A stretch of DNA of 64,000 bases, from assembly GCA_008933995.1 (NCBI GenBank), contig WARS01000054.1, positions 682,001 through 746,000 on the forward strand. Reading direction: 5' to 3'. Positions 19,701 through 33,290 of this stretch are shown piece after piece (positions within the stretch are counted from its first letter, which is position 1; each line of letters starts with the position of its first letter). A model generated the notes under the pieces. That model was not told the origin of the DNA. It made no database searches and saw only the letters and a program-made list of their open reading frames with translations. The DNA comes from Datnioides undecimradiatus. Lineage: Eukaryota; Chordata; Actinopteri; Lobotiformes; Datnioididae. Position numbers and translations under genes: made by a program.

Positions 19701-20062
19701 TTATATCTAGTTGTGATTGTATGAATGTGAGCATATTAGCATATCTAGATTTCTCAAAATACTGAACTTTGAGTCACCCCCGCCGGGCTTTAAACTGATG
19801 TGTTGCCTGATTGGTTTTAACAGTCTCAGTGGAAGAGGTGCACCACACTGCATGAATGAGACAGCACTTCATCAATGCACTTACATCACTTACTACTATT
19901 TCTCCTCAGCACAAATACTCAAATAACCCTGTGGTTCTAGGACTGAACAATTCAGAATTGAGGTATTTTGAAAGTTCAAGACATTACATGTACACGCAGG
20001 AACACACACGCGGACACCACACACTGCACTGCACAGATACTTACAGGAACGACAGCAGCCAT
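16713..20062 (-). CDS. Candidate small three-exon gene, unrecognised (weak)
   Basis: I do not recognise this protein. Minus-strand segments 20062-20045 (ATG, then donor CCT/GTAAGT), 18279-18056 (acceptor after a pyrimidine tract, donor CCAG/GTGAGG) and 16812-16713 (acceptor TTTCTGCCCCAG, ends in TGA) join in phase into 342 nt, or 113 aa. The middle exon is GC-rich with mostly G/C third positions. It encodes a basic, Cys-containing stretch, an amphipathic run (MTLRQICRMLKVMKQVRNRE), then an Ala-rich tract crossing into exon 3, which ends KKCVPSC...RHKRSIKRVG. No signal peptide or known domain is seen. A competing frame, starting at 20096, also stays open across the same junctions, so this may be a non-coding transcript or chance. 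Confidence 0.27.
17460..17880 (-). repeat. Old interspersed repeat copy (fish 'GCTAAC/attcatg' family)
   Basis: Contains diagnostic pieces in order: GACATTCATGTCCCCCAGAGGATG, then TTAGCATTAGTATGCTAACATTG, then a GCTGATATCAGCATTTTGGTCTGAGCAC block and GCCTCACAGAGCTGATGTCTGTAGACCCTTAG. I recall this arrangement as a high-copy non-coding repeat of percomorph genomes. This copy is diverged and in reverse orientation. Its class is unknown to me, and it lies in the intron of the candidate minus-strand gene. Confidence 0.55.
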
Positions 20063-20069
20063 GGAGGAG

Positions 20070-23000
20070 TGTTGATGCTCTGTGGTAAAGAAGCAATGAT
20101 CAGAATGGGAATCGTTGCCTTCTTATACAGGACTTCATGACCAGGCCGGATGATGAGCCAATCGTGCTTCAGAGGAGACAAAATAACCCCGCCTTTTTCT
20201 GACATCACCACAGTGAGGTCACTCTTGACACACACGTGCACACGCATACACGCACACGCGCCTGTTGCTTCAGGTTACACACACACACACACACTGACAC
20301 GTGGTCCATTATTGAGGATTCTTTTGTTACACCGCGTATATATTTAGAAGCAGCTGTAATTCTGGGAATGAGGAAAAAGAATAGGGGAGCGTGATGAACG
20401 AGGGAGACTGGAGAGAGAGAGAGAGTGAGGGGACAGAGGGGTATCAGGACAGAAGAGATGAGAAATATGGCAAAATCAGCGATGGAGTGATGGAGAGAGA
20501 GAAAACAGGTGGACAACAAAAGGCTGTGTTAGGGTGAGGAGGGAGCCAGGCGTCACACAGTGTAAGGTGATGTGCCCTAACAATGCGATGCATCGGTGCG
20601 TTAAATATCGTCAATCAGTACAATATTACACATTACTGAAGGGAAGAGACAATGGATGTGAGGCGCACTCGGTCTGATGTGTTTTCTTATCTATAAAGAA
20701 AAGAAACAGGAGAAGGGTGTACCTGTCGATACACCACACTGTCCAAACCATCCGTCAAACTCACCGTCTTAACACGTCACTCAAATAAATGCTGTGTAAT
20801 ATAAAGTTATAATCAGCATCTAATGGTTTCCAAGATACTAAATGACAGGAAAATAGGCTGTAAAATGATGCGCAGCTCAATTTTTCATATTTGGATTTTG
20901 ATTTCAAGTATTGAATTGCATGTTTTACTGGTATTAGTATAATTTAGTAAGAACAAATGTGGGGAAAACACCCTGCAGAGCATTCTCAAACATTTACACT
21001 TGTAACCAAAAAGTAACCCTGCTGAAAAAAACAGCTTAGAAAACCAGGCTGGTCAGGCTGGTCAACCAGCTAAACCAGCTCAGGCTGGGCTGGTTAGCTG
21101 GTTTAGAGGGGTTTTGGACACTTTAGCTGGTCAGGGTAGCTGGTTAAGCTGGTCATTGCTGGACAATTGGCTGGTCACAGCTGGTCTAGCTGGTCTAGCT
21201 GGCATTCCAGCTACACCAGCCTGCGACCAGCTTAACCAGTCAGCTCAACCAGTTTAACCAACTAAGTACCAGCTAAACCAGCTACAAAACTTAGGTGGTT
21301 TAATCTAAGGGAAAACAAAGCAGTATCTGCTTGATGTGCTTCAATAGATTATGAGCTCAGAGTGGAGGAGTGGTTTTCCTTCCAGGATTGTTTTAGTTGA
21401 AGAATTTTGAAAAAGGAAATGAGACAGAAGTACAAAAATGCAAATTTCATCTCCACAAAAATATTTACACTTACACTTTTCAGCAACATAGTAAGAACTG
21501 TGTGTTGGGTGAACTGCAACTAACAAGCTAACTGAGCCATCTGCTAACGTGCTAGATATTATACACAGTTATTGGCTTTTCAAAAAAAAAAAAAAAATCT
21601 TTAATGCAAAAGCCAAACCAAAATTAAATCCTTATTAATTTATCAGAAACACTATTGCTGTCCATGCGTGTTAAATTGCATGCTTTCCTGTGCACGTCTT
21701 TCATATGTTTGCACATTCAACTTACCTGCTTAAATCTAAATGCATCTAAGAAACTGTGCATTGAAATATCAATGCACAAACCACTTCTCAGGCTAAGCGG
21801 GCATTTATGTTGGACTATTCAGCAAAACGATAACAAAATGCGCGAGTAGATCAAAGATGGCTTATTGGTAATAATACAATGTCCTTCTCTCAACTTATTC
21901 ATGCATTCTGTAGCTGCGAAGGGGAACGTTATATTTTGTATAAACAGAATTAGAAGCGATGAGGAAAGTATAATTGTTGAATATTAATGAGATACAAGAA
22001 AAAAGTCTATTTTACACTTTTCCCACGAAAGATAAATTACCAGAATGAGGTTCACTCTCTGCAGTTACTGTTCCTGTTGCAGTTAAAGGGCCCGGCTGTT
22101 CAGCTGCTCACTGGTGCACCTAAATGTAACGGCATTAAAAGTTGCCAGTATTTGTTTCAGCCGTGCTTCCCCTGAAATGACAAGTTAAAGTGCTTGCTGC
22201 TGTTTTAATGTATGGATCCTGTGTTATCCTATTCATCTCTGTTTGAGGACTTCGTCGGTATAAGATACACAAATCTTCAGATTAAGGCATAATTAATTCA
22301 CTCATTATTAAGGGGACTGAAAGGCTTAATGACTCACCAGTCTCTGTAAATGCAACAGTGAATAAGAGTTGTGTGTGTGTGTTCACCTAACAACTAAAGC
22401 ACTGGTGCTGTCCCTCTTCCCACCTTTAGGATCATGTAATCACTCAGATACCGAATCGTTTGCAAAAGTCACCTTGTCTTGGTACTGCGTCTTGTTGAGG
22501 TGGAAAAACAACCAAATAGTCAGATTACGTGCCTTGTTCCACATAATGTTTCATCTACTCTATCAAAACCACTTACCCAAACCACTCTGCTGCTGTCTCT
22601 CTCTCCCTCACACCACACGCCCCATCACCCACTGCGTGTACACTCTGATCTTTTTCCGCCCCCTGCTGGTTTCTAAGCCACTCGGTGGCTCATAGACGGA
22701 TAGAAAAGTAGGATAGGGTGTTTAACCGCGACTAATGTGACGGTATAAATTATATTTAAATTAATAATAAAGTAAAGTAAAATAACGTGCCCATATCAAT
22801 CACATTACATTATGACTATGATGAATTTAAATGTGCCTAATTATGCTAAATATTTACGTCAGTCCTACAGCATGTTTACCAAAACACGCAGGACGGCGCT
22901 CGAGGACAAGTAGTCCCGGGTCTCGCGCTGCCTACAGCACCACCTGCACATCCTGATTTTGCCAAATAACGCGCTAAATGCCCATCGTTGCGCATTTAAA

Positions 23001-24071
23001 CGTGTTAATAGCCCGTCTGCTTTCAAGACGTCACACCTCGGGTCACATATAATATCCGAATTTTAATATCAGTGTTGTGTTTAAGCTAATATTTTGTTGC
23101 GCCTCATCGTCGGCTCACCTGTGGAAGGGAGTATTTCCGACGCTACGTGAAAGCAGCAGTTGAGCTCATCTGTTCGGCGAAGATAACGAGGAAAGAGATG
23201 CGCAAGCAAAACCCCGTATTTTAGGTTTAGTTGTTTTTAAATAAACGGTTTGGTTGTGGAGATGACACACGAGCGCGCCATTAAGGACGTGCTCAGAGCG
23301 AGAAGGGCAAAAATAATTTCTGTTATCATCGAAAGTGTTGAGACCCTGTTAGCTGACATATCTGGTTTCGGTTAAGTGCAGTGAGTTATCTGTGTTTGAC
23401 TTCACGAATAAGACATTACACGCCTCAGAGGCAGGCATTGACCTTATTTTACTTATCAGGAAGTGGTGGCGGGCTACATGTCACTCTGGAGTTGACAACA
23501 ATGAACGGAAAATTAAAAAAATATGTGCTATAATATGTGTTTATAAAGCACGTGCTCGAACTGTTCGACAATTATCAACTTGCTCTTCACAGTAGGAGCG
23601 CGGAGTTATCTACACTTTCAGAGCAACAGGTGCGTCTAGAAGTAATGCTGCGTTCATGGAACACGTACACATGGGTTATCTCTGATAGCCCTACCCGAAA
23701 GTCGTCTTTTCTTAGCTTGAACTTGGATTATAGTGTAAAGAAGTGGCAAACTTCCTTATTAAACAAGAATAGCCCTCCACGCGAGAGCAATGTTTAGATG
23801 TTTTAAGTTTAGAAAGACCCGTGGGCTGCCTGTGACTGTCAACAATGAGTATCTACGATCTTTTCGGGGCGTTTGAACTCCTCACAGACCCCGCCTCTCG
23901 TCACTGTCCTCTTCTAGAAACTTAAAGAGTTGTAGAACCTCTGGGTGTCAACGCTGAAGTTTATCTCCGAGGCCAGTAGTCAGGTCGACGGTCCTCCGAG
24001 GAGGTGTCTCTGCTCTCCTCTCCGTGCTCACTTTTTGGTTCAGGTGGACGCTTTGCATCTCCACTGTCAGG
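20070..24071. other. Intergenic region and fa2h promoter side
   Basis: It holds CA-rich short tandem tracts (20220-20295), the CCAGC foldback repeat (about 21017-21305), a poly-A tract (about 21583-21597) and AT-rich spacer. From about 22870 the sequence gains CpG and leads to the fa2h start codon. No TATA box stands out, so a broad promoter is likely, and the transcription start is not determinable. No other exon is supported. Confidence 0.5.
21017..21305. repeat. Palindromic CCAGC/GCTGG-rich foldback repeat
   Basis: Begins CCCTGCTGAAAAAAACAGC. It then runs through many CCAGCTAAACCAGC-like units, flips in the centre to many AGCTGGTC-like units, and returns to CCAGCTTAACCAG units before ending near AACTTAGGTGG. 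The two orientations let the strand fold on itself. This looks like a non-autonomous foldback or MITE-like repeat that I recall from fish and other vertebrate genomes, with no coding capacity. Confidence 0.65.
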
Positions 24072-27000
24072 ATGTCTCCGTCCACGTCCCCCCGGTTCTT
24101 CACGGAGCGGGAGGTGGCCTGCCACTGTACGAAGGACTCCTGCTGGGTGCTTCTGGGGACCAGGGTGTACGACGTAACCGCTTTCTTGCGGATGCACCCG
24201 GGAGGGGAGGCGCTGATTCTTCACCGGTCGGGAAAGGATGTGAGCCGGGAGATGGAGGGACCCCCACACCGGCACTCCCAGAACGCCCGGCGGTGGATGG
24301 AGCAGTACTATATCGGGGAGCTGCAAAGAGACAGCGGCGCCAAGGAGGCACAGGTAGAGCCAGGGGTAAGTGACCCACAGGTCGTGAGCTGGCAGGCCTG
24401 ACATTACTGACCTCAGAGCACACAACAACAACAACAGGAGAGGGGCGGACAGGAAAAAACACCTGTTGGCACTGGAGCAGGGGTGGAACAGCGATTTTAG
24501 GAGTGTGGGGGCTGTGTGGCTGAGACGTGAACCCAAACTGAATGATATGCATTTTTACATTTTCCTCACCACTATATTCAAATTATATTGAGTACAAGTT
24601 GAAACTCTAGCACCACACCCATCATCCCAGCATACTATGTTAACCGCTGTTCAACACAGTGTAGTACTGAGCAATGGCTCAGTACTACACTGTGTTTAGA
24701 CTTTTATAAGATAAAATGATATATAAACATAAAATGATATTTTGTCTTTTTTCACCCATAAAAAAAAAATATAACTAATTCTAACAATATACTAGAATAC
24801 AGCATTAAAGGGTGTATGAAATATATGGTGTCACACCTGAGCATTAAAAGAAGAGTAGTGGGTGTGTGAAGTTGTGGCACCAGCAGGGGATGATAGCAAG
24901 AGGAGCAAAGGTTGATGCAAAATTGTTAACAACAAACTGTGCTAAAGTGCAAAGTCCGGCCGGATGGATGGGCCCAACGCAGGACTTTCACCCTTCATGT
25001 CCCGCGTGAAACCGGAAGCAGGCGTTGATTTGAACTTGTGTGGGAAATTGAACTTCATGTAGTGCTGTGAAGCCTTTTTATTATAAACCAAACCGAGTGG
25101 GTTCGATCTCTAAACCAACTAAACTGCGGGCGTCACCCTCAGTCTTTCTCAGCGGGCTTTTATTTTGAAAGTCAAACCAACCATTGCCTTTTTGTTCTTG
25201 CTAACTTGTGCGTGACAAGAGGACCTGTCTTTTCACGCTTACGTGACAATAAAACATGACCCTAAATGGAGCCCCAGAAGTCTTATTTGTGAATGTCTGC
25301 ATGTATCATACTTCAGCTGATTGTGCTGATGTTGAACTGGGCCTCTGCAGTCCACAGCGGGCGCTCTCTGAGGTCAGCTACCTTCACTCTGCCCCGGGCT
25401 GTTGGGGCTGATCAGACGGCTTTCGATTGGCTCAAATTCTGTTCGGTCGATCTAACTTGACCCAAAAATATCAGGAACTCTAATGGGGATCATGTTCCAG
25501 TAAAAGTGTGGTTTTCACAAATGAGACACGTGTTGTCGTGATGCCACACAATGGAAAAACATTCTTTGGGTGGCGTTAAGTGGAATCAGCAGTTCACTGT
25601 CTTGGTTGTCAGTTTCTGATTTCTTGGAATCTCACTCCTATTCAAACAGTTTTCCCTCAGGCCCCAGAGGTAAAGAAACAATGGCCTCCAGGCAGGGCCG
25701 TGGCCCATGGGGAACAACAGCTCAATTTTAGAGTTTCTACTGCACGTCATTTGGCAGGTACGTCTCGTAAAGGCAGTCAAACCGGAGGGAAAGTGCCCCG
25801 GGAGCTAAATACTCCCAACGGCGAGCCAGTATTTTGCCAGTTGCGACATATTTTTGGCTCTAAGCAGCTTCGGAGGCGTTTGTTGGCTGCACATCATCTC
25901 AGACTCCGACTTTGCAAAGTGCTTTGTGGTTTTGAGGCGGTGGAAAGCTGATAGGGGCCTGTTGGCTCTGTGAGTAACAGGTGTATAATTGTCTCTCCTT
26001 TGACTTTACTGGGCGTTCCTGTGCGGGAGTGAGACAGGGAACCTGCCGCGCCGCTCGTCCTCCTGGACAGTATTGATTGTAGGGGAGGGGACGGGGGTGG
26101 TGGAAAATGACACACACAGGGAGGGGTCTGGCTAGGTGCTTGTGCGATTTCTGTGAGGGGGGGGTTAAGGAGTTAAGGAGCTGAGCAGGGAGGGGTGTAC
26201 AGGTGATATGGTAGACCAGAGGGGTTGGTGCGGGGGTAGCGGTGTTAATGAATGATTCAAGAAGTGTGTGTGTGTGTGTGTGTGTGACCGAGAGAGAGAG
26301 GGACAGAGACAGAGAAACTGGTTTGTCTTGGACGGAGGGGAGCACAACGGGCAAATTTGGTGGGAAACCAGAAACTTTCCACCGCATGTTGTCGGAAGAA
26401 TCCACACCCAATTTAGCTCCCTCTATCCCTGCGTGTGTTTCTCTGTGCGCAAGGAGCGAGAAACAGGGAGTTTGCATAAATCTCTTACCAACAGAGTTGA
26501 CATTTACATGGCACTCTTACGTGCGCGTGTGTTTTCCTGTTGGTTGCGTCTTGAAAGACTGATCACCACAACAAAGGCCAGTTTCTGCTCTTTCTTCTTC
26601 CACACTGGAGCTTCTGCTACAAACACACCCGCCGGGACTCCCATCTTTTTGTGCACCGTCAGACTTGAAGCCGGGGGGGGGGGAGTTGGGTGACAGTTTG
26701 GCGGTGTGTTCAGTTACAACACGCTGTCACACGGGCTGTTCTCATTTTGAGACGTTGGTGGCCCCCCCCTCCCCCAAAGCGGCAGATTTAATCACACCTT
26801 TTCCACTCATTGTGTCGATTGCAGGTTGTTTGGAAATGACTTAGCTCTGATGTCAGCGTTTTGTTGGGCCAACTCATGAAATATATGATTCTGCTGAGAG
26901 GCAATAAAATATACAATTGAGTTCTCACCCAGCCCTGCCGACGTACGTGCATTTCCTGCTGCCGGGTGTGCAGCTCATGGTCAGATGTGACAGTGGAGGT

Positions 27001-30000
27001 CATGAGACCGAGTTCAGCCCACTGAGTCACCGGGACGCTCTGGCTGCTGATGAAACATAAACTGCCTTCCAGGTACGGCTGAGAACAAATGCCCACTCTC
27101 TCCTCTCTTTGACGGGTCACTTAGGCACCTTGGTGTAACTGTGAATGATCTACTTATCCCACATTAGCTCCTTAATGATTGGCTTTTAAATTCCATTTTC
27201 AACATGCAGTTGAGTAGCAGTGCCCAGACGGATTTGACCTTTGGCCACCGATTGTAGCTTTTAATTGCACATGGATTGCATCCAACAGAGAGGCCTCATC
27301 CATGATTAATATCATAACGTTAAATATTATCCAAATTATGCAACACTCCCTTTTGCTCTTTGCTTTGAAATGTATACTAAATACAAATAATTCTATTTAG
27401 GCATATCTGACTGCTGCAAATGGGACCAACATAGGATGCAGTCACTCATTTTGAGCTGTTGAGTCGTGGCTGCGGGATGGAAAACGATTTAATCAATACT
27501 GGGTGCAGCTGGGACGCGTAAACGCCGTGACATCAGCGTCATTCGACAGAGGGGTTTTCCCCTTTTCGCCCACGCCGTTTCTCTCTGAGCTCTTCTGCTT
27601 TTTGACAGTTAAAGGCCATTCTCATGCACATATCTGTTCGAGAAAACCTGAGTCTCTCTGCGGTACGGCTGGACAGCATACTGGCGATCTATCGATGTCG
27701 TCATGTAACGCTAGATGCTGTTTATAGCACAGTTTTAGCTGTTTTTTACTTTTTCTATTTGCCTTTTCCCACATAAACATGATAATTATATCAAAAAAGT
27801 CATTGTGTAAATACTTTTTAAGACACAAATATCTTTTGTAATATGATTTCACCTACAGTCTTCTAATAAACTATATGGAACTGAGAATTGTTTCTAATGT
27901 ATGTATATAATTTATATCATTAGCAATATGGAGAATTATAAAGGCAAAGTGTGAAAAGGTAAATAATAGCTAGAGCAGTCTGGGTTCAGAAAATCAGTTT
28001 AATACAGCCTTTAAAACTAGGGAATGGCAACACTTATGATATTTCATGATACACAATACTCAAAATCTAAGACAATATCTAATATCACATCACTACAATA
28101 CAGATATATTGCCCTGCCCTTGCATCGTGCTCTGTTACCTTGGGATTTCCCTTCCTAGAGATTGCTGCTAATTGCCACAACAACTTTTTATTTGCAACTC
28201 ACTCAAATCCAGATTTCAGTCCTTACCCCTGCCTAATCTTGCAAAGTCTGATGCGGTCTTCTCAAGGCAACAAGTGCCGGAGTATCCTGTAGTGATGACG
28301 CGCCCCAGCCCCCGGCGCGCACCTCTCCCCAGCGCTCTCAGGGGAGCCCTGCCACATAGGACGAAGTGTTTGAACAGGCTCTGAGCAAATGGTTTCTCCA
28401 AAGCTTGACAGACTTTGCAGGACTTGTATAACATTCTGTTTGCGGTTGCTCATAGTACAAACAGAGGGCGATTAAGGGAGAGATTAGCAGGGATGGTATG
28501 CTCCTTGTTTACAGAAGTATCAGCATGCACGTCTTTAGCGAAAAGGAAGAATCTGCCATTTATGTGTCCAGTGTTTCCTTTGGGCTATCTGGCTCTTTGG
28601 ATTATAGCTGAGGTGTTATTTAAATCTATCAGCGCTTCAGGTATGTGGTGTCTAGTCACCTTTCTCTGCCATATGCTGCCTTACAGTCACGCTCACAGCT
28701 CGCGTTTTCCTAATGATTATACATTTTCATAAAGACACAGCCCTGATGACCGAATTCTAGACCGGCAAGGGTAGGGACTGCGGCTTCTACTGTGTGTGCG
28801 TGCGTTTGCGCGCGCGTGTGCCTTTGGGAGCAGGTTTACAATCAAACAGAGGTGTTGTTTACACCGTCAACAAATCGAACAGGTTGTAATAGAACCCGAT
28901 TTGCCTCCATTCAGAACCAGGGCCTGTGCTTTTCCGCGACTAAAGCGGAGCCAGGAGTTAGCTCAGTTTGTCCTGAACTAAACGGCTCAATGATTCAATA
29001 TGAAGATGCTCTGTCATAGTCCTTTAATATTTATACCCCCATATAACTCAACGTTGACATCATTAGGCATTAAAGTAACAGTTGGAGCCGTCTAAACCTG
29101 CCACACCTTATTTTCATGAGCTACGTGATCCACACACTGAGAGTGTCGATTACAATCTACTAAGAATGGATCAGTTTCAGTTATTGTTATGATTATGGAT
29201 GAAAGTTAAACTGGATGAACGCGACATGGAGCGATCGGCCAGAGAGGGAGCGCCTGTCACCCCATTGGATTCCATCCAGCAGCCCTCAGAGAGCTCGCGA
29301 ACTCAATAAGACAGCAGCCAAGTGTAATTTGGGCCTGTCAGGCAGTTACACGGGGAATTATTGTTAATTAGTAACCACTAATGGGCCATTTTAACTGGTG
29401 AAAGTGACATTCAGCGTGGGTTAAAACAGAAGCTGCTACCTGATGGACCGAACGCTGTTAGTCTCTCTGCTGATAAAAAGGAAGACACAGCACGATCCGG
29501 ATGATTAGCAAATTACGCTAATCCAGATATGGCTTGTGTTTCATGTGATATTTGATTGTTACAGAAATAATAAAAACCTGGGGAGCTATTTGCATATCCA
29601 CTGTTGAACCACCATACTGTTTAGAACAGTATGTGTTTCTATATTCTATATATTAGATATTATTGCTTTGTCAGCCGAGAGTACTCCATCATGTTGGGGG
29701 ACTCGCTGACCGACTGATTGAATATTATCTCCACATGTCCACACGCACGACTGGCAGTGCCGGCACCATTGTTCTGCGGTTATCTACTGCAAACTCCACT
29801 CCTACCCACTCCCACCCACTCTCATAAAAGACACTCCCAGCTGCACGACAGCGCTTTAACGGGTCAATATATTCCGAGTATTTGATGCTACGTTTCACAC
29901 ATTGCAACTTGATAGCTTTCACTCAACAAGGCTCCCTCCACGCCCCGCTACGTAAATCTGGCTGCGTGTTGTTTTCACCACAGCGCGCCCAAATCCACAC

Positions 30001-33000
30001 AGGTGACTCTACAACTGCAGGTGCAGTGTAAAGTCAAATCACTTAATAGTTCAAACAGTAACCCTGACGCATGGTGCTGCACCTCAGCTATTTGACGCAT
30101 TTGCCCAAACTAGAAAACCTGCGTGGCGTCTCTTAGGAAATACACCCTGTTAAACGTGATATTAGCCCAGTGCAGCAGTACGCTACAGTGTGCGAGTGCC
30201 TTTTCTTACAGAGGGAGTGAGGACAGGGCTGCGTATCCCGTTAATCAGTGTATCATAGGTGCACCTTTGTTTGCTCTGCGCTCCTGTGGCTTTGTCTTGA
30301 AGGTAACGAGCCAGCGTGACCTATCTACCCCTGGACGGGATGTGGAAATTCAGCCCTCAGCAAAACATGACACATTCTTCCATCTTTCCTTCACTCAGCC
30401 GGGCGATTTCACCATCTCTTACAGTGCGTGGACTCGAAATGTAAACAGACTCAACGGGGCGAAGGGCAGACAGGGCTGTATTTACGCCATATGCACTGAA
30501 TGGAGCTCTATAGTCATGAATGTAGCGCTATAGTCATGAGCTTGGGAGGATAGTATGAGGATTGTCTAAGAAGAATGGAATCACAAATGAGCGAGTGTGT
30601 GTGAATGTGTGAATGAGTGAATGAACAAACAACAGGGATACTATGGAGGAGTTCATCAGAATGAGGACATATGCAGGGAATGAGACTGGAAGTGATAAAA
30701 CGCTCCTCAGGTATTGAGCAATGAGGTGAAACCTGAACAGGGAAGGCCGAGCAGACAATGAGAGTGAATCCCGGCACAGGTAGATGGAGAGTAAGACGGC
30801 GTAATTAGGTAGAAACTGGAAGGTTGGAGCGCGTCAAGGTCGCGATGATGGTGGGCGTTGATAAGTTTTGTGGCTGGAATGCCAGAGGGTGACCAGGTCA
30901 GGCTGGCGGAGCGCTGGAATGCAGACTTTCATCTGCGCGGATCTTTCCCCGCTCAATGATGCGTTTGTCTTTCATCAGAGGGCAAGCGGAGGAAGAGGGG
31001 GAGGGACTGAGGGGGTTGCGGAGGGACTCGTGTATTGTTCCCATTAAAGTCAACATTAACACCTGCTACTGTAAGTGCCAAATGTTACTACAGGTCATTG
31101 TAGAGCACTGGGGTTATGATGCTCCTCTAGCCTTTATGTGCTTTCACTAAATATGAGCCAATGACAGCAAAGCAAATTAACCACGCACCATTTACCAGGA
31201 TCGTACCAGGATTGAGGCCCATGTCAGCAGATCAACCCCAACAAGGTGAATTACACGTCCTCCAGCTCTTCAGAGCCGCTCTCGGTTTGTCACTGTGGTG
31301 ATACGTTACCCGGCACATTGTTTACCTTTTGCTGCCATAGATACTGCCGACACGGCAATTAGCGCTCAGGTGCAGGCCTCAGGTGGCTGCCCTCATCGCC
31401 ACGGTAACACCTGGGAAAAGGAGAGAGTGCGAGGCGGAGGGAACCTGGATGGACAGTCAGAGGGGATGGAGTCGAACACACGGTGGAAAGGTGCAATTGA
31501 TTTGGGTCTCACAGGAGCAATGCCGAAGCTTCACGTTACCCATGTCTCTCACGGTCACTCCCTTTTTTTAACCCAGAAATGATTCCCCCATGGTTTGGTT
31601 CATTTTCATTGGTCTCTTGCAATCCCATGTGGGGATCTGAGTGGCTGGGGGGGGGGGTTGGATTTCTGCTTGATGTTCCTAAGGTATTACAAAAAAGCAG
31701 AAATCTGGTGGGGGTGTAAACTGACGCCTTTATCTTCCCCTCGCTCTTTCCATTCATCTGATTTTTTTTTAAATGCCTCTTTTGCAAAATCTGATGAACA
31801 AAACAAACAAATATAGATGATAAAGATCATGGTAGCCTTAAAGCAAAACTATACGTGTTAAGATTAGGTTGTGTAGTAGCTGAGTTAATGGGCTGTTCTT
31901 AATTTGCCATGTGAATCTGTAAAACTGCCTCCGTCTCTCATGTCTTCCCTTGACACCGCCTCTTTCTAAACCCTATCGTACATCCATTCATCTATACAAC
32001 TTTACATAATAATAGAAGGGTGTTCTTTGCAGCAGACAGGCCTTGGCCGGGCTGTGTGTATACAGTATTTGTGGATGGGACTTACTGGCTCGTAGCCCAC
32101 GGGGAACACACACACACGAGAGGTGTGTGGTTGCAGAAAAACAAACAGTAGGAAGGTGTGGGAGAAACTGACTAAATTTCTCAGACACACCCAGAAGACG
32201 AGGGAGGAGGAGATGGAGAACCTGGGGTGCTGTCTGCTGGCACAGAGAGGACCAGGGACAGAGTTCCCAGAGTCTTTTGCTGCTCAGAGGCTGCTGAACA
32301 TCTTGACATGAGTGTGTCAGCGGGGAACGGCAGTGAAGCTCTGCTCACGCTCGTGTGCTTTTCTAGTGAAACACCTCGGCGTTAGGTGAAAAGAGTCAGC
32401 TGACAGAGGCACGCAGTGGGGATTTGCTGCAAGAAAGTGTGCGTGTGTGTGCGTGCGCATGCGTGTGTATACCTGCTGAACTAGCTGCTGCCTTCTGCTC
32501 CCTGCTGGCCCTGCCTTTCCGCATTTCCACTCACTCAGTGTCCTCACTCTATCATGCACCGCTATAGTTGATTTCACACATGATATTACATTAAGAAAGG
32601 AAGCCATCGCTGTTGTTGCCCAGCCCTCTGTTGGCTTGACTCCAGCACACACGGACTGGTAACTCTAATGTGCCATAGCATCAGCCCTGCAGGTTCACTG
32701 CCGGGGGTCGGTCAACAAGTTGCGTGATTCCAACCTGGAGCGCTGTGATGGATCGCGACGTTATCGTGTTGTAGAAACGCCGAAAAACAAAAAAGGCTTT
32801 AAAGAATTGTCATAACACCTGTGTAGCTACAGAGTTGACACTTTTTTTTTTATAAATAATAAAATAAACATGTGTCACCTCTGGGTTTGGGATCACTGCT
32901 CCGTTTCCCGGGGACAGGGCCAAGCTGTTTTGCAGAGCTAATGTAGTTTGTCGGTTTGTCGGTGTTGAATTCCTCCTGCTTTACCAAGACTTCAATAGGG

Positions 33001-33259
33001 CTGAATTATTAATGGGCCCTTTACCTTCCGACCTGACAGGTATCTCTGAGCTGTCCAGTTTTGCCGCTGATGCCGCTTCATGCGGGTTCGTATGAATGAG
33101 CACAGCTTTTAATGAAAACACACAGAGGAGGCAGCAGCGCGCCAAGGGCGGCTGCAGCGGTTACATGGCGCTCGGCTCGACTCATTACTGTCTGTGCAGT
33201 AACATGACACCTTCCGCACAAACTCGCCGGCTACACAGAACCTCTGATTCTTGCGCGCG

Positions 33260-33290
<31 letters not shown>

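Noticed and set aside
23961-24552. Long minus-strand open frames (191 and 150 codons) over fa2h exon 1
   Set aside because: They are GC-rich shadows of the fa2h first exon, which has clear cytochrome b5 homology on the plus strand.
25085-25110. GGGTTCGATCT resembling a Pol III B box
   Set aside because: No A box upstream and no acceptor-stem pairing.
30123-30533. 136-codon plus-strand open frame in fa2h intron 1
   Set aside because: It begins at GTG, has no domain, signal peptide or splice context, and ordinary composition. Expected by chance in 18.6 kb.
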